Source: Pseudomonas sp. QS1027
GTDB lineage: Bacteria > Pseudomonadota > Gammaproteobacteria > Pseudomonadales > Pseudomonadaceae
DNA: 64,000 nt
Reading direction: 5' to 3'
Assembly: GCF_002814235.1 (NCBI RefSeq)
Contig: NZ_PHSU01000005.1
Coordinates: 1-64,000, forward strand
A model generated the notes under the pieces. It was not told the DNA's origin. It saw only the letters and a list, made by a program, of their open reading frames with translations, and ran no database searches. This document shows, one piece after another, positions 49,117 through 61,262 of this stretch. How positions within the stretch are numbered: position 1 is the first letter of the stretch; the number at the start of each line of letters is the position of its first letter. The position numbers were made by a program, and so were the translations under genes.

Positions 49117-49259
49117 GAGGCAATCCTTTTATCAAGAAACTGTTTCAGAAAAACAGTCTCAACAGGCCAGGGACAAATCCCTGTATCTATAAATGAGTAG
49201 TGACCGTGCCTGTTGACAGCCACCCTCTCCAGCCTGCTTTGACACAGACTGGTTTCCGG

Positions 49260-50177
49260 TCATTCTGACCGAATCAGTCGACGCGGCGCGATGCGCCCGT
49301 CTTCGCTCACTTCACCGATACCGATAAAGCGACCGTTATGATCTTGTACCCGCACCATGCCGAACTTCGGTGCATCCGGCGCACGCACCGGTTGGCCGTT
49401 GAGCCAGTAGAACGCGCTGTGCTCGGAGAAGTGCAGCAGCGGCCAGTCTAGCAGACCGCTGTCCGAAGGCATGAGGAAGCGATCAACCGCTTCGTTGCCG
49501 CCTTCGGCATGCACGGCCTCGAGCTCTTCCAGCGTGACCGTCTGGGCCAGGGTGAAGGGGCCGGCCTGGGTCCGTCGCAATTCTGCCACGTACGCACCAC
49601 AACCGAGCTTCTCACCGATATCCTCCACCAGGGTACGAATATAGGTGCCCTTGCTGCAGTCCACCGCCAGCCGCGCAGTATCGCCTTCGCAGGCGAGCAA
49701 TTCCAAGCGCGCAATAGTAACAGAACGCGGTTCGCGCTCCACTACTTCACCGGCACGGGCGAGCTTGTACAACGGCTGTCCGTCACGTTTGAGCGCCGAG
49801 TACATCGGCGGTATCTGACTGATTTGACCGCGAAATCCCGGCAAAACCGCTTCGATATCGGTACGACCAACGGTCACCGGGCGCGTCTGCAAAACATCGC
49901 CTTCGGCGTCCGCGGTGGTGGTGGTCTTGCCCAATTGCGCGAGGGTTTCGTAACCCTTGTCGGAATCGAGCAGGTACTGCGAGAACTTGGTGGCCTCGCC
50001 GAAGCACAACGGCAGCACGCCAGTGGCCAACGGATCGAGACTGCCGGTATGGCCGGCCTTCTCGGCGTTGAGCAACCAGCGGACCTTCTGCAGGGCGGCG
50101 TTGGAGGTGAACCCCAACGGCTTGTCCAGCAGGATGATGCCGCTGACATTACGACGGATACGCTTGACCTGAGCCAC
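49260..50177 (-). CDS. truB: tRNA pseudouridine(55) synthase
   Basis: This 305-residue enzyme makes pseudouridine 55 in the T-loop of tRNAs. The catalytic aspartate is D48 in [14 protein letters not shown]. The C-terminal third is a PUA-like domain. The start is GTG at 50177, three bases after the rbfA stop. Confidence 0.97.
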   Translation of the reverse strand: MAQVKRIRRNVSGIILLDKPLGFTSNAALQKVRWLLNAEKAGHTGSLDPLATGVLPLCFGEATKFSQYLLDSDKGYETLAQLGKTTTTADAEGDVLQTRPVTVGRTDIEAVLPGFRGQISQIPPMYSALKRDGQPLYKLARAGEVVEREPRSVTIARLELLACEGDTARLAVDCSKGTYIRTLVEDIGEKLGCGAYVAELRRTQAGPFTLAQTVTLEELEAVHAEGGNEAVDRFLMPSDSGLLDWPLLHFSEHSAFYWLNGQPVRAPDAPKFGMVRVQDHNGRFIGIGEVSEDGRIAPRRLIRSE

Positions 50178-50180
50178 CGA

Positions 50181-50597
50181 TTACTCCCGACCGTCTTCTG
50201 GAAGGGTGTCTTCTGGAGCCGCGCCGTCGACATGCTGATTGTCTTCGGCCACGGCACGCTCGATCAACGCCGACAGGTGGGCACCACGCACGACGCTTTC
50301 GTCATAGTGGAAGTGCAACTGCGGCACGCTGCGCAGCTTCATCTCGCGAGCCAGTTGCATGCGCAGGAAGCCGGCCGCCGCATTGAGCACCTTGATGCTC
50401 TGGGCAATGTCTTCCGGGTTGTCCTGGCCCATCACGGTGATGAAGATCTTCGCGTGGCCGACGTCACGGCTGACGTCGACGGCGGTAATGGTGACCAGGC
50501 CGACGCGCGGGTCTTTGACTTCACGACGGATCAGCTGCGCGAGCTCACGCTGCATCTGGTCGCCGATACGTTGGGTACGGCTGTATTCTTTTGCCAT
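50181..50597 (-). CDS. rbfA: Ribosome-binding factor A
   Basis: This 138-residue KH-like protein assists late maturation of the 30S subunit. It starts [19 protein letters not shown] and contains the conserved [19 protein letters not shown]. The acidic tail is normal. A long hairpin separates it from infB upstream. Confidence 0.97.
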   Translation of the reverse strand: MAKEYSRTQRIGDQMQRELAQLIRREVKDPRVGLVTITAVDVSRDVGHAKIFITVMGQDNPEDIAQSIKVLNAAAGFLRMQLAREMKLRSVPQLHFHYDESVVRGAHLSALIERAVAEDNQHVDGAAPEDTLPEDGRE

Positions 50598-50650
50598 GTC
50601 TTGTTACCTGTAGCTGCCCTGCGGTGAAACCCGCGGGTCTGAAAGCGGCA

Positions 50651-50684
50651 AACGCCCGGCCTGGCAGAAGCCGGACCGGGCGTT
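50651..50684 (-). other. GC-rich hairpin between infB and rbfA
   Basis: AACGCCCGG and CCGGGCGTT (50651-50659 with 50676-50684) close a stem extended by CTGGC/GCCGG around AGAA. A T-run is absent. It may be an mRNA-processing site in the superoperon. Confidence 0.5.
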
Positions 50685-50755
50685 GCGTTTAGAGTCCTGA
50701 CACCGTGCCGCGCATTTGCATGCGGCGGCTAGGCGTGGCCCTTGAAGTGCGCGAG

Positions 50756-53281
50756 TCAGAGGCTGCGAGCAACCTGAACCTTCTCGTAGACTTCGATCTT
50801 GTCACCGACCTTGACGTCGTTGTAGCTCTTCACGCCGATACCGCATTCCATGCCGGCACGCACTTCGGAAGCGTCATCCTTGAAGCGGCGCAGGGATTCC
50901 AGCTCGCCTTCGAAGATAACGATGTCTTCACGCAGTACACGGATTGGACGGTTACGGTGAACAACACCTTCGATCACCATGCAACCGGCGATCGCGCCAA
51001 ACTTCGGCGAGCGGAACACGTCACGTACTTCAGCGGTACCCAGGATGTTCTCGCGAACATCGCTGCCCAGCATACCGGTGAGGGCTTTCTTGACGTCTTC
51101 GATGATGTCGTAGATCACGTTGTAGTAACGCATATCCAGACCTTCCTGCTCGACGATCTTCCGTGCGCCAGCATCGGCACGCACGTTGAAGCCGAACAGT
51201 ACAGCGCTGGAGGCCAGTGCCAGGTTGGCGTCGGACTCGGTGATACCACCGACACCGCCACCGACAACACGCACTTGCACTTCGTCGTTACCCAGGCCGT
51301 TCAAGGCGCCGTTCAACGCTTCCAGCGAACCACGGACGTCGGATTTGAGGACGATGTTAAGCGTCTTCTTCTCTTCCTGGCCCATGTTCTCGAAGATGTT
51401 CTCAAGCTTGCCAGCGTGTGCACGGGCCAGTTTGACTTCGCGGAACTTGCCTTGACGGAACAGAGCCACTTCACGGGCTTTCTTCTCGTCGGCCACAACG
51501 CTCATCTCGTCGCCAGCGTCCGGGGTACCGTCCAGGCCGAGGATCTCGACAGGGATGGAAGGACCGGCTTCCTTGATCGGCTTGCCGTTCTCGTCGAGCA
51601 TGGCCCGTACACGGCCATAGTTCGAACCGACCAGGACCATGTCGCCTTGGCGCAGGGTACCGTCTTGAACCAGAACGGTAGCCACCGGACCACGACCCTT
51701 GTCGAGACGCGATTCAACCACGACGCCACGGCCAGGAGCCGACGGAGTCGCTTTCAATTCCAGGACTTCGGCTTGCAGCAGGACCGCTTCGAGCAACTCG
51801 TCCACGCCGGTACCGACTTTCGCCGAAACCGATACGAACGGGGTGTCGCCGCCCCACTCTTCCGAAGTCACGCCATGAACCGACAGTTCGCTGCGGATGC
51901 GATCGAGATCGGCGCCCGGCTTGTCGATCTTGTTCACGGCAACCACCAGTGGAACACCGGCAGCCTTGGCGTGCTGGACAGCTTCAATGGTCTGCGGCAT
52001 CACGCCGTCGTCCGCTGCAACGACCAGGATCACGATGTCAGTAGCCTTGGCACCACGGGCACGCATAGCGGTAAACGCGGCGTGACCCGGGGTGTCGAGG
52101 AACGTGACCATGCCGCGATCGGTTTCAACGTGGTACGCACCGATGTGCTGGGTGATACCACCGGCTTCGCCGGCAGCTACCTTGGCACGACGGATGTAGT
52201 CGAGCAGCGAGGTCTTACCGTGGTCAACGTGTCCCATGACGGTCACGACCGGTGCACGGGAGAACGCTTCACCTTCGAACTTCAGGGACTCGGCCAGGGA
52301 ATCTTCCAGGGCGGTGTCGCTGACCAGGGTCACTTTGTGGCCCAGTTCTTCAGCAACCAGTTGGGCAGTTTCCTGATCCAGAACCTGGTTGATGGTGGCC
52401 GGAGTACCCAGCTTGAACATGAACTTGATGATTTCAGCAGCCTTGACCGACATCTGCTGGGCGAGATCGCCCACAGTGATGGTCTCGCCGATCTTCACTT
52501 CACGCACGATAGGGCCGGTTGGGCTCTGGAAACCGTGGGCGTTGCGTTTCTTCAGCTTGGCCTTGCCGCGACCGCCACGACGGAAACCGTCGCTTTCTTC
52601 GTCGGTAGTGCGCGGAGCCACACGTGGCGCCGGAGCCTTTTCCTTGACCGAAGCACGGTGCGGAGCGTTCTTGCGTTCGCCATCGCCACTGCCGCTACGA
52701 CGATTGCTATCGTCGGCACGTGGCTTGTCTGGGCGGCGCGGTTCTTCGCGTTTGCGCTCGACGGCGGGTGCAGGAGCGGCCGCCGCGGCTTCGCGGACAG
52801 GCTCGGCAGCGACCACAGGGGCCTGGGCAACCGCGTCGACTACCGCAGCGTTCCCCGGAGCAGCAGCAGGCTGGCGGCGCGCTTCTTCTTCGGCGCGACG
52901 CTTGGCTTCTTCTTCAGCCTTTTGACGGGCCGCATTCTCTACGGCACGACGTTCTTCCAGCTCGCGCTTGCGCTCGGCTTCGATTTCTTCCGGGCTGCGT
53001 TGTACGAAGACTTTCTTCTTGCGTACTTCAACGCTGATGCTTTTGCTACCGGCAACACGCAGGGTGCTGGTGGTTTTGCGCTGCAAGGTAATCTTGCGCG
53101 GCTCTTCCACTTTAGCCTTGTGGCTGCTTTTCAGGTGAGTCAGCAGCGACTGCTTCTCACTGTCGGTCACATGTTCCTCGGCGGCGGTGTGTGGCAGACC
53201 TGCCTCACGCATCTGCTGCAACAGGCGCTCTACCGGTGTTTTGACCTCATCGGCCAGTTGTTTCACCGTGACTTGCGTCAT
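50756..53281 (-). CDS. infB: Translation initiation factor IF-2
   Basis: This 841-residue GTPase places initiator fMet-tRNA on the 30S subunit. It has an N-terminal IF2N domain, a long charged Ala/Glu/Arg-rich linker (about 95-245), a second IF2N-like domain, and the GTPase with G1 GHVDHGKTS at 350 and NKID for G4. Domains II-IV follow. It lies 27 bases after nusA. The initiator tRNA it uses is encoded upstream in the same cluster. Confidence 0.98.
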   Translation of the reverse strand: MTQVTVKQLADEVKTPVERLLQQMREAGLPHTAAEEHVTDSEKQSLLTHLKSSHKAKVEEPRKITLQRKTTSTLRVAGSKSISVEVRKKKVFVQRSPEEIEAERKRELEERRAVENAARQKAEEEAKRRAEEEARRQPAAAPGNAAVVDAVAQAPVVAAEPVREAAAAAPAPAVERKREEPRRPDKPRADDSNRRSGSGDGERKNAPHRASVKEKAPAPRVAPRTTDEESDGFRRGGRGKAKLKKRNAHGFQSPTGPIVREVKIGETITVGDLAQQMSVKAAEIIKFMFKLGTPATINQVLDQETAQLVAEELGHKVTLVSDTALEDSLAESLKFEGEAFSRAPVVTVMGHVDHGKTSLLDYIRRAKVAAGEAGGITQHIGAYHVETDRGMVTFLDTPGHAAFTAMRARGAKATDIVILVVAADDGVMPQTIEAVQHAKAAGVPLVVAVNKIDKPGADLDRIRSELSVHGVTSEEWGGDTPFVSVSAKVGTGVDELLEAVLLQAEVLELKATPSAPGRGVVVESRLDKGRGPVATVLVQDGTLRQGDMVLVGSNYGRVRAMLDENGKPIKEAGPSIPVEILGLDGTPDAGDEMSVVADEKKAREVALFRQGKFREVKLARAHAGKLENIFENMGQEEKKTLNIVLKSDVRGSLEALNGALNGLGNDEVQVRVVGGGVGGITESDANLALASSAVLFGFNVRADAGARKIVEQEGLDMRYYNVIYDIIEDVKKALTGMLGSDVRENILGTAEVRDVFRSPKFGAIAGCMVIEGVVHRNRPIRVLREDIVIFEGELESLRRFKDDASEVRAGMECGIGVKSYNDVKVGDKIEVYEKVQVARSL

Positions 53282-53308
53282 GCACTTCTCTCCTCAGGCC
53301 GCGCCTAA

Positions 53309-54790
53309 TTACTCGAACCAATGGGCTCGGGCGGCCATGATCAACTTGCCGGCACGATCATCGTCAATGCCGTCGATGTCGAGCAGGTCGTCAATAGACT
53401 GCTCGGCCAGGTCTTCGCGGGTAATTACGCCGCGCACCGCCAGTTCCATCGCCAAATCCTTGTCCATACCCTCAAGCGAGAGCAGGTCTTCGGCCGGATG
53501 GGCGTCTGCCAGCTTTTCCTCAGTAGCGATGGCTTTAGTCAACAAACGATCCTTGGCCCGAGCGCGAAGCTCGTTGACGGTGTCTTCGTCAAAGCCGTCG
53601 ATGTTGAGCATTTCTTCCAACGGTACGTAGGCAATCTCTTCCAGGCTGGTAAAGCCTTCATCAACCAGTACCTGCGCCAGGTCTTCGTCGACTTCCAGCT
53701 CGTCGATGAAGTTGCGCAGAATGTCACCGGTCTCTGCTTGCTGCTTAGCCTGGATGTCCGATTCGGTCATCACGTTCAGGGTCCAGCCGGTCAACTGGCT
53801 GGCCAGACGCACGTTCTGGCCACCGCGACCGATGGCCTGAGCGAGATTGTCTGCGCCGACGGCGATGTCCATCGCGTGGGCATCCTCGTCAACGATAATT
53901 GCCGCGACTTCCGCCGGCGACATGGCGTTGATCACGAACTGCGCCGGGTTGTCGTCCCACAGGACGATGTCCACGCGCTCGCCACCCAACTCGCCGGAGA
54001 CGGCCTGGACGCGCGAACCGCGCATACCAATGCACGCGCCTTGCGGGTCGATGCGTTTGTCCTTGGAGCGGACCGCGATCTTGGCACGCGAGCCCGGGTC
54101 ACGGGACGCAGCCATCACTTCGATCAGGCCTTCGGCGATTTCCGGCACTTCGATGCGGAACAGCTCGATCAGCATTTCCGGCGCGGTACGCGACAGGATC
54201 AACTGAGGGCCACGGTTCTCGGTGCGGATTTCCTTGAGCAGGGCGCGTACGCGCACGCCGACGCGGAAAGTCTCGCGGGAAATGATGTCTTCGCGGGCCA
54301 GCAGCGCTTCGGCGTTGTTACCCAGGTCAACGATAACGTTGTCACGGGTGACTTTCTTCACGGTGCCGGAGATGATTTCCCCCAGGCGCTCGCGATAGGC
54401 GTCGACGACCTGTGCACGCTCGGCTTCGCGAACCTTCTGCACAATGACTTGCTTGGCGGTCTGAGCGGCGATGCGACCGAATTCGATGGACTCGATCTTG
54501 TCCTCGACGACGTCGCCAACCTTGGCACCTGGGTGGGTCTCTGCGACCTTGCTCGGCCAGGTCTCGATCGCCGGATCATCAAGATCGGCCTCCTCGACGA
54601 CTGTCCAGCGACGGAAAGTCTCATAGGCACCCGTGTGGCGGTTGATTTCCACACGCAGGTCAACTTCGTCTTCAAAGCGCTTCTTGGTAGCGGTCGCCAG
54701 AGCAATCTCCAGCGCCTCAAAAATCACGCTTGCCGGTACACCCTTTTCGTTGGATACCGACTCAACAACCAGCAATACTTCTTTGCTCAT
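53309..54790 (-). CDS. nusA: Transcription termination/antitermination factor NusA
   Basis: This 493-residue protein has the N-terminal RNA-polymerase domain, S1, two KH domains ([16 protein letters not shown] in the second) and two C-terminal acidic repeats (about residues 365-490), as in gammaproteobacteria. It modulates pausing and termination. I chose the ATG at 54790 ([17 protein letters not shown]); the longer frame adds seven residues. Confidence 0.98.
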   Translation of the reverse strand: MSKEVLLVVESVSNEKGVPASVIFEALEIALATATKKRFEDEVDLRVEINRHTGAYETFRRWTVVEEADLDDPAIETWPSKVAETHPGAKVGDVVEDKIESIEFGRIAAQTAKQVIVQKVREAERAQVVDAYRERLGEIISGTVKKVTRDNVIVDLGNNAEALLAREDIISRETFRVGVRVRALLKEIRTENRGPQLILSRTAPEMLIELFRIEVPEIAEGLIEVMAASRDPGSRAKIAVRSKDKRIDPQGACIGMRGSRVQAVSGELGGERVDIVLWDDNPAQFVINAMSPAEVAAIIVDEDAHAMDIAVGADNLAQAIGRGGQNVRLASQLTGWTLNVMTESDIQAKQQAETGDILRNFIDELEVDEDLAQVLVDEGFTSLEEIAYVPLEEMLNIDGFDEDTVNELRARAKDRLLTKAIATEEKLADAHPAEDLLSLEGMDKDLAMELAVRGVITREDLAEQSIDDLLDIDGIDDDRAGKLIMAARAHWFE

Positions 54791-54837
54791 CGTACGCCTC
54801 GCCTTTCGCAAGCCATTGGATCCGCGGGATCCGCGTC

Positions 54838-55296
54838 TCAGTCAAAACTGGGAATAATGTTGGCCTTGTCGATCAAATCGATCGGCAACAGGAACTCATG
54901 GTCTTCCACCTGCACCACGATGTCCTGCTCTTCCACTCCGCGCAGAAGGCCCTGAAAATTGCGTCGACCTTCGAAAGGCGAGCGCAACTTTATCTTCACT
55001 TGTTCACCGGCATGCGAGGCAAACTGTTCAAGGGTGAACAGCGGGCGTTCCATGCCAGGAGAGGAAACCTCAAGGGTGTATTCACTGGTGATGGGGTCTT
55101 CGACGTCCAGAACACCACTGATCTGGCGGCTGACGATGGCACAGTCGTCCACCAGCACACCGCCTTCTTTATCGATATAAACGCGCAACACGGAATGGCG
55201 ACCTTGAGCCGAATACTCAATACCCCAGCATTCATAGCCAAGGGCCACGACCACCGGGGCCAACAAGGCCTGCAACTGTTCTAGCTTGCTCGACAC
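54838..55296 (-). CDS. rimP: Ribosome maturation factor RimP
   Basis: This 152-residue protein assists 30S maturation. The family signature [13 protein letters not shown] appears as [28 protein letters not shown]. The start is GTG at 55296, with GAGGGGGT upstream; the longer frame adds 15 residues before it. It heads the rimP-nusA-infB operon, with the initiator tRNA gene just upstream. Confidence 0.96.
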   Translation of the reverse strand: MSSKLEQLQALLAPVVVALGYECWGIEYSAQGRHSVLRVYIDKEGGVLVDDCAIVSRQISGVLDVEDPITSEYTLEVSSPGMERPLFTLEQFASHAGEQVKIKLRSPFEGRRNFQGLLRGVEEQDIVVQVEDHEFLLPIDLIDKANIIPSFD

Positions 55297-55337
55297 CTGA
55301 ACCCCCTCGTGCATCTCTGTGCATGCAATAGAAATAA

Positions 55338-55362
55338 ACAAAAAATGGGCGAATCGCCCATC
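55338..55362 (-). terminator. Intrinsic terminator between tRNA-fMet and rimP
   Basis: GATGGGCGATTCGCCCATTTTTTG on the minus strand has a 7-bp stem and six T residues. Only about 45 bases separate it from the rimP GTG, so rimP expression depends on readthrough or on a promoter overlapping this segment. Confidence 0.8.
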
Positions 55363-55405
55363 CCTGAAACGCCGTCGAACAGCGGCGTCATGAAGTACCC
55401 AGCCA

Positions 55406-55431
55406 ACAAAAAGCCCCTGAAAAGGGGCTCC
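55406..55431 (-). terminator. Intrinsic terminator after tRNA-fMet
   Basis: GAGCCCCTTTTCAGGGGCTTTTTG on the minus strand has a 6-bp GC-rich stem followed by five T residues, nine bases after the tRNA CCA. Confidence 0.85.
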
Positions 55432-55439
55432 GCTAAAAC

Positions 55440-55516
<77 letters not shown>

Positions 55517-55576
55517 ACAAAGCTGGGGCGGAAGTATACGACCGATCCCTTGCAGGGTCAATGTAACCTTCCACCT

Positions 55577-55605
55577 ACAAGAAAGCCCGCAACAGCGGGC
55601 TCTCC
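55577..55605 (-). terminator. Intrinsic terminator after tRNA-Leu
   Basis: GAGCCCGC and GCGGGCTTTC on the minus strand pair through AGCCCGC/GCGGGCT with a TTCTTG tail, between the two tRNA genes. Confidence 0.7.
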
Positions 55606-55612
55606 TGATAAT

Positions 55613-55698
55613 TGGTACCGAGAAGGGGACTCGAACCCCTACACCCTATGGGCACAACCACCTCAAGGTTGCGTGTCTACCAATTCCACCACCTCGGC
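55613..55698 (-). tRNA. tRNA-Leu(GAG)
   Basis: The 86-base tRNA has the anticodon loop TTGAGGT (anticodon GAG), a long variable arm (GTGCCCATAGGGTGT), a GGTTCGAGTCC T-arm and an encoded CCA end. It follows secG by 29 bases and reads CUC/CUU codons. Confidence 0.97.
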
Positions 55699-55727
55699 AA
55701 TACAACGTTTACAGCATGAAACCCATT

Positions 55728-56108
55728 TTACTTCTGCTCTGGAGCCTTGGGTACATCAGTCGGTGAGGCCGACTTGGGTTCCTGGAGCACCGGTACATCA
55801 TCAGATGCCGGTTTCTGCTTTGGCACTTCCAACACTGCCGGGTTTGGCAAACCTACTTGAGTCAGCTCATGAGCTTTCTCTTTAGCAAAGTAACCTAACC
55901 CCAAGCTGGTTATGAAGAAACCTGCGGCAAGTATAGCAGTAAACTTACTAAGAAAGGTAGAGGAACCTTGGCTTCCGAACACAGTATTTGAAGCACCTGC
56001 TCCGAAAGACGCACCAGCGTCCGCACCTTTACCCTGTTGCAGCAATACCAGAGCGACAACGCCCAGCGCACCCAACAGATGAAGAACGACTACGACTGTT
56101 TCCAGCAT
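55728..56108 (-). CDS. secG: Preprotein translocase subunit SecG
   Basis: This 126-residue protein has two membrane helices (residues 2-20 and about 53-72) flanking the conserved loop [15 protein letters not shown], the SecG pattern. The C-terminal tail is longer than in E. coli and rich in Lys, Pro and Asp. It stimulates SecYEG-SecA translocation. I chose the ATG at 56108; the longer frame lacks support. TpiA lies four bases upstream. Confidence 0.95.
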   Translation of the reverse strand: MLETVVVVLHLLGALGVVALVLLQQGKGADAGASFGAGASNTVFGSQGSSTFLSKFTAILAAGFFITSLGLGYFAKEKAHELTQVGLPNPAVLEVPKQKPASDDVPVLQEPKSASPTDVPKAPEQK

Positions 56109-56112
56109 TTTT

Positions 56113-56868
56113 TCAGTTTCCCGCGGCGCGACAGATCGCACCGAACTCATCTGCATTCAGGGAAGCCCCACCAATGAGCCCCCCATCGATATCCGGCATG
56201 CCGAACAGTTCGACCGCATTGGCCGCCTTCACGCTGCCGCCGTATAGAAGCCGCACACCTTGTGCGACCTCAGAATTCTTTGCCGCCAACTGCGCGCGAA
56301 TGGCGGCGTGCACATCCTGCGCTTGTTGCGGTGAAGCTGTCAGCCCGGTGCCAATGGCCCAGACCGGTTCGTAAGCGATGACAGCCTTGGCAAAAGCGCC
56401 GACACCAAACGCCTCGATAATGCTGTCCAGCTGACGCGAAACCACTTCCAGCGTCTTGCCGGCTTCACGCTGCTCCAGGGTTTCCCCTACACAGAGCACC
56501 GGAATCAACCCACAGGCTTGCGCTGCCGCAAACTTGCGATTGAGGACGGCATCCGACTCGCCAATGATCAGGCGACGCTCGGAATGCCCTACCAACACCA
56601 GGGAACACCCTGCATCGAGCAACTGACTCGGTGCAATCTCACCGGTCAAGGCGCCCTGCTGGGGCTCCACCGCCGAGTTCTGCGCACCGATCAAAATCGA
56701 TTGGCCTTTCAAGCCTTCAACCACTTGGCTGATATGCAGGCAAGGCGGGAATACCGCCACGTCAACACCGCTCGGCAAGGCCAGGTCACTCAAACCCTTG
56801 ATCAGCTCGACGACGCTGGCGCGGGTACCGTGCATCTTCCAGTTACCAGCTACCATTGGGCGACGCAT
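56113..56868 (-). CDS. tpiA: Triosephosphate isomerase
   Basis: This 251-residue enzyme interconverts dihydroxyacetone and glyceraldehyde phosphates. Catalytic blocks are GHSERR (His) and [11 protein letters not shown] (Glu), and the N-terminal lysine lies in AGNWKMHG. The order tpiA-secG is conserved in Pseudomonas. Confidence 0.98.
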   Translation of the reverse strand: MRRPMVAGNWKMHGTRASVVELIKGLSDLALPSGVDVAVFPPCLHISQVVEGLKGQSILIGAQNSAVEPQQGALTGEIAPSQLLDAGCSLVLVGHSERRLIIGESDAVLNRKFAAAQACGLIPVLCVGETLEQREAGKTLEVVSRQLDSIIEAFGVGAFAKAVIAYEPVWAIGTGLTASPQQAQDVHAAIRAQLAAKNSEVAQGVRLLYGGSVKAANAVELFGMPDIDGGLIGGASLNADEFGAICRAAGN

Positions 56869-56934
56869 GCTGTACCTCGCAGGTCAAAGTGGGCGCAGAT
56901 GTTACCCAACCGCATCCTCACTGGCAAGCCGAAA

Positions 56935-58272
56935 TCAGGCGCAAACTTCAGTCACCAGTTTTGCCAGTGCATCGGCGTGACCACGGACCGTCGCTTCGTC
57001 CTCGCCTTCGACCATTACCCGCACCAGCGGCTCGGTACCGGACTTGCGCAACAGCACGCGACCGCGACCGTTCATGGCCTGGGTGACGTCCTCGCAGGCC
57101 TGCACCACCTTTGGGTGCTTGACCGGGTCGACACCACCGGCAAAACGCACATTGACCAGCACCTGCGGGCACTTGCGCAGCGCCTGGCGCGCCTGGGCCA
57201 GGCCTTCGCCACGACGTCGCAGGGCCATCAGGGTTTGCAACGCGGCGATGATCGCATCGCCGGTGGTGGTGTGATTCAGGCAGAGAATATGCCCGGAGTT
57301 TTCGCCACCCACCAGCCAGTTGCGCTCCAGCAGCTCGGCAATCACATAACGGTCGCCGACATTGGCGCGCACGAACGGAATGTCCAGCTCCTTGAAGGCC
57401 AGCTCGAGACCCAGGTTGCTCATCAAGGTACCGACCACGCCGCCGTTCAGCTTGCCACGCTCAGCCATATCCCGGGCAATGATGAACACCAGTTCGTCAC
57501 CATCCACCACGGCACCGGTGTGATCGACCATCAGCACCCGATCGCCGTCGCCGTCGAAGGCGATGCCCAGGTCCGCCTGCTCGGCCAGCACGGCCGCCTG
57601 CAGCGGTTTCATATGCGTCGAGCCGCAGTTGTCGTTGATGTTCAGACCGTTGGGCGCCGCCGACAGGGCGACGACCTGCGCGCCCAGCTCACGGAACACA
57701 CTCGGCGCGACCTTGTAGGTGGCCCCGTGGGCGCAGTCGATAACAATCTTCAGGCCCGCGAGGTTGGTCCCCGTCGGCACACTGCTCTTGCAGAATTCGA
57801 TGTAGCGACCGGCCGCGTCATTGATCCGCGAGACCTTGCCGAGCTTTTCCGACTCGACCACGGTCATCGGCGCATCGAGCAACTCCTCGATCATCAGCTC
57901 GACTTCATCCGGCAGCTTGGTGCCCGCACCGGAGAAAAACTTGATGCCGTTGTCGTCGTGGGGGTTGTGCGAAGCGCTGATCACGATTCCTGCCTCGGCA
58001 TGAAACGTCCGGGTCAGGTAGGCGATGGCCGGCGTCGGCATCGGCCCCAGCAGCATCACATCGGCGCCCGCAGCGGAAAGACCGGCTTCCAGGGCGGACT
58101 CGAACATGTAGCCGGAGATCCGCGTGTCCTTGCCCACCAGCACCCGGCACGCGCCCAGCTTGCGGAACGCCATGCCGGCGGCCCAGCCGAGCTTGAGCAT
58201 GAAATCAGGGGTGATCGGGTACTGCCCTACGCGCCCACGAATACCGTCGGTGCCGAAGTATTTTTTCTTCAT
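56935..58272 (-). CDS. glmM: Phosphoglucosamine mutase
   Basis: This 445-residue enzyme converts glucosamine 6-phosphate to glucosamine 1-phosphate for UDP-GlcNAc. The phosphoserine is S101 in [12 protein letters not shown], the metal loop reads DGDGDR, and the sugar loop is near GENSGH. I chose the ATG at 58272, with GGAG upstream; the longer frame adds 11 residues. FolP lies 16 bases upstream. Confidence 0.97.
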   Translation of the reverse strand: MKKKYFGTDGIRGRVGQYPITPDFMLKLGWAAGMAFRKLGACRVLVGKDTRISGYMFESALEAGLSAAGADVMLLGPMPTPAIAYLTRTFHAEAGIVISASHNPHDDNGIKFFSGAGTKLPDEVELMIEELLDAPMTVVESEKLGKVSRINDAAGRYIEFCKSSVPTGTNLAGLKIVIDCAHGATYKVAPSVFRELGAQVVALSAAPNGLNINDNCGSTHMKPLQAAVLAEQADLGIAFDGDGDRVLMVDHTGAVVDGDELVFIIARDMAERGKLNGGVVGTLMSNLGLELAFKELDIPFVRANVGDRYVIAELLERNWLVGGENSGHILCLNHTTTGDAIIAALQTLMALRRRGEGLAQARQALRKCPQVLVNVRFAGGVDPVKHPKVVQACEDVTQAMNGRGRVLLRKSGTEPLVRVMVEGEDEATVRGHADALAKLVTEVCA

Positions 58273-58288
58273 CAGAACTCCATCGTTC

Positions 58289-59140
58289 TTATTGTGCAGC
58301 GTCAACGGCAGCGATCATGCGCACCACGTCGACCGTTTCGGCGACATCGTGCACACGAAGAATCCGTGCGCCTTTGCTCATCGCCAATGCCGCCAGGGCC
58401 AGGCCGCCATAAAGGCGCTCACCGACCGGACGACCAAGGGCCTGCCCTATCATGCTCTTGCGCGAGACGCCGACCAATAGCGGCCGGCCCAGGGCATGCA
58501 ACGCTTCCATATGCTTGAACAGACTCAGGTTGTGCGCCAGGGTCTTGGCAAAGCCAAACCCCGGGTCGAGCACGATGCGCTCAGCCGCGATACCGGCTGC
58601 CGCACACAGCGCCATGCGCTCGGCGAGAAAATTCACCACCTCGCCCGTGACATCGTCGTAATGGGGGTTGTCCTGCATATTTCCCGGCTCGCCGAGCATG
58701 TGCATCAGGCAGACCGGCAAGCCAGTCGCAGCAGCGGCCTGCAGGGCACCGTCACGCTGCAACGAGCGCACGTCATTGATCAGGCCCGCACCCAACCTGG
58801 CGCTCTCCAGCATGACCTGTGGCGTGGACGTATCGACCGAGATGATCACATCCAATTCCCGGTGAATACGCTCGACCACCGGCGCGACACGCTCCAGCTC
58901 CTCGAGAGGAGAAACCACGGGCGCACCGGGACGGGTCGACTCGCCACCGATATCGATCAGCGTCGCACCCGCCTCAACCATGGCCTGCGCGTGGCGCAGG
59001 GCAGCATCGAGGTGATTGAAACGGCCGCCATCGGAAAAGGAATCAGGGGTGACGTTGAGAATGCCCATGACATGCGTCCGGGCCAAATCAAGAACCCGGT
59101 TGCCGCAAGGCAACCGGGTCGAGGACTGAACAGAAGTCAT
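58289..59140 (-). CDS. folP: Dihydropteroate synthase
   Basis: This 283-residue enzyme joins 4-aminobenzoate and the pterin pyrophosphate; it is the target of sulfonamides. Typical blocks are [26 protein letters not shown] and a later [11 protein letters not shown]. Its substrate comes from FolK encoded at 33.3 kb. The pair ftsH-folP-glmM is a conserved operon. Confidence 0.97.
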   Translation of the reverse strand: MTSVQSSTRLPCGNRVLDLARTHVMGILNVTPDSFSDGGRFNHLDAALRHAQAMVEAGATLIDIGGESTRPGAPVVSPLEELERVAPVVERIHRELDVIISVDTSTPQVMLESARLGAGLINDVRSLQRDGALQAAAATGLPVCLMHMLGEPGNMQDNPHYDDVTGEVVNFLAERMALCAAAGIAAERIVLDPGFGFAKTLAHNLSLFKHMEALHALGRPLLVGVSRKSMIGQALGRPVGERLYGGLALAALAMSKGARILRVHDVAETVDVVRMIAAVDAAQ

Positions 59141-59148
59141 TTCAAACC

Positions 59149-61068
59149 TTAATGATCAGCCGCAGGGCCGCCGATCGGCGTTTCTGGTCGTTCGTTCTGG
59201 ACCACCGGCGGAGTACCCGAAGTGCCCGAACCACCTTCCCAGTCGCGCGGTTCACGCGGTGGGCGACCAGCCATGATGTCGTCGATCTGCTCGGCATCGA
59301 TGGTTTCGTACTTCATCAGCGCGTCCGCCATGGCGTCGAGCTTGTCGCGGTTGTCCGTCAGGATCTGCCTGGCCGTGCCGTAGCACTGGTCAATGATGCT
59401 GCGCACTTCCGAGTCGATCAGCTTGGCCGTTTCGCCGGAGAAGCTGGCGTTCTGACCGCCGCCGCCACGCCCCAGGAATACTTCCTGATCTTCCTCGGCG
59501 TACATCAGCGGACCCAGTTTCTCGGACAGGCCCCACTTGGTGACCATGTTCCGGGCAATCTGGCTGGCACGCATGATGTCGTTGGAAGCGCCGGTGGTGA
59601 CACCGTCAAAGCCCAAGGTCATCTCTTCAGCGATACGGCCGCCATACAGCGAGCAGATCTGGCTGATCAGCGCACGCTTGGACAGGCTGTAGCGATCCTC
59701 TTCCGGCAGGAACATGGTCACACCCAGCGCACGACCGCGCGGGATGATCGAGACCTTGTAGACCGGATCGTGCTCGGGCACCACACGGCCGACAATCGCG
59801 TGACCGGCTTCGTGATACGCGGTGTTCTGTTTTTCCTTCTCGGACATGACCATGGATTTGCGCTCGGCGCCCATCATGATCTTGTCTTTCGCCAGTTCGA
59901 ACTCCTTCATCTCGACGATGCGTTTACCGGCACGTGCAGCGAACAGGGAAGCCTCGTTCACCAGGTTGGCCAGGTCGGCACCGGAGAAGCCCGGCGTACC
60001 CCGCGCAATCACCCCGGGAGCGACATCGTCGCCCATGGGCACTTTGCGCATATGGACTTTGAGAATCTGTTCGCGACCGCGGATATCCGGCAGACCAACG
60101 ACCACCTGGCGGTCGAAGCGACCAGGACGCAGCAGCGCCGGGTCGAGTACGTCAGGACGGTTGGTGGCGGCAATCACGATGATGCCGTCGTTCATCTCGA
60201 AACCGTCCATCTCCACCAGCAACTGGTTGAGGGTCTGTTCGCGCTCGTCGTGACCACCGCCCATACCGGCACCACGGTGACGACCGACCGCATCGATTTC
60301 GTCGATGAAGATGATGCAAGGCGCGTGCTTCTTCGCCTGCTCGAACATGTCACGGACACGGCTGGCACCGACACCGACGAACATCTCGACGAAATCGGAA
60401 CCGGAAATAGTGAAGAACGGCACCTTGGCTTCGCCGGCAATCGCCTTGGCCAGCAAGGTTTTACCGGTACCCGGAGGACCGACCATCAGCACACCGCGGG
60501 GAATTCGGCCGCCCAGGCGCTGGAACTTGCCCGGATCGCGGAGGAACTCGACCAGCTCGCCGACTTCTTCCTTGGCTTCGTCGCAACCGGCGACGTCAGC
60601 CAGGGTGGTTTTCACCTGGTCTTCGGATAGCAGGCGCGCCTTGCTCTTGCCGAAACTCATCGGCCCGCCCTTGCCGCCCGCACCGCCCTGCATCTGGCGC
60701 ATGAAGAACATGAACACCGCGATGATCACCAGGATCGGGAAGCTGGCAACCAGCAACTGGGTCCAGATGCTCTGCTGCTCAGGCTGCTTGCCTTCGACCA
60801 CGACGTGGTTGTCCACCAGGTCGCCGATCAGGCCGTTGTCCTGGATGGCCGGACGGATGGTCTTGAAGCTGTCGCCATCGTTGCGCTTGCCGGTGATCAC
60901 GTAGCCGTCCACGGCAACGCGCTCGACTTTGCCATCCTTGACCTGCTGGATGAAGTCGGAGTAGTTGAGGGTCTGCGGCTCGTTAGGGCTGGAGAAGTTG
61001 TTCATCACTGTCACCAGGACAGCGGCGATGATCAACCACAGGATCAGATTCTTTGCCATATCGTTCAA
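59149..61068 (-). CDS. ftsH: ATP-dependent zinc metalloprotease FtsH
   Basis: This 639-residue inner-membrane AAA protease has two membrane helices flanking a periplasmic domain, Walker A GPPGTGKT (about 197), Walker [12 protein letters not shown], the SRH region, the zinc motif HEAGH (about 417) and a C-terminal Pro-rich tail. It degrades damaged or regulatory membrane and cytosolic proteins. I chose the TTG at 61068 because GAGGG is seven bases upstream; an in-frame ATG at 61059 (MAKNLIL) has no good site and is the alternative. Confidence 0.96.
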   Translation of the reverse strand: MNDMAKNLILWLIIAAVLVTVMNNFSSPNEPQTLNYSDFIQQVKDGKVERVAVDGYVITGKRNDGDSFKTIRPAIQDNGLIGDLVDNHVVVEGKQPEQQSIWTQLLVASFPILVIIAVFMFFMRQMQGGAGGKGGPMSFGKSKARLLSEDQVKTTLADVAGCDEAKEEVGELVEFLRDPGKFQRLGGRIPRGVLMVGPPGTGKTLLAKAIAGEAKVPFFTISGSDFVEMFVGVGASRVRDMFEQAKKHAPCIIFIDEIDAVGRHRGAGMGGGHDEREQTLNQLLVEMDGFEMNDGIIVIAATNRPDVLDPALLRPGRFDRQVVVGLPDIRGREQILKVHMRKVPMGDDVAPGVIARGTPGFSGADLANLVNEASLFAARAGKRIVEMKEFELAKDKIMMGAERKSMVMSEKEKQNTAYHEAGHAIVGRVVPEHDPVYKVSIIPRGRALGVTMFLPEEDRYSLSKRALISQICSLYGGRIAEEMTLGFDGVTTGASNDIMRASQIARNMVTKWGLSEKLGPLMYAEEDQEVFLGRGGGGQNASFSGETAKLIDSEVRSIIDQCYGTARQILTDNRDKLDAMADALMKYETIDAEQIDDIMAGRPPREPRDWEGGSGTSGTPPVVQNERPETPIGGPAADH

Positions 61069-61262
61069 TTAACTACCCTCATGAAGCGGGATCCGCTACT
61101 GGCGCGCGCTTCGCATGATATTCACCGGCGTAACTTACTACATAACCTACAGATCCTGCAGGCGCCGTCTGTAACCCTTTGTGAAACAATCACTACACAA
61201 TATGCGCTTATTCTCACGGGGCGAAATACGAAAAACCTATCGCCCCGGCCAAGAACCTCGTC

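Noticed and set aside
50705..53308. 867-codon open frame antisense to infB
   Set aside because: Shadow of infB; Thr, Asp and Phe rich, no domain.
53321..54955. 544-codon open frame antisense to nusA
   Set aside because: Shadow of nusA; no domain or ribosome binding site.
61217..61247. Inverted repeat GGGGCGA/TCGCCCC after rlmE, considered as a terminator
   Set aside because: Loop is long and no T-run follows on the minus strand; left out as a feature.
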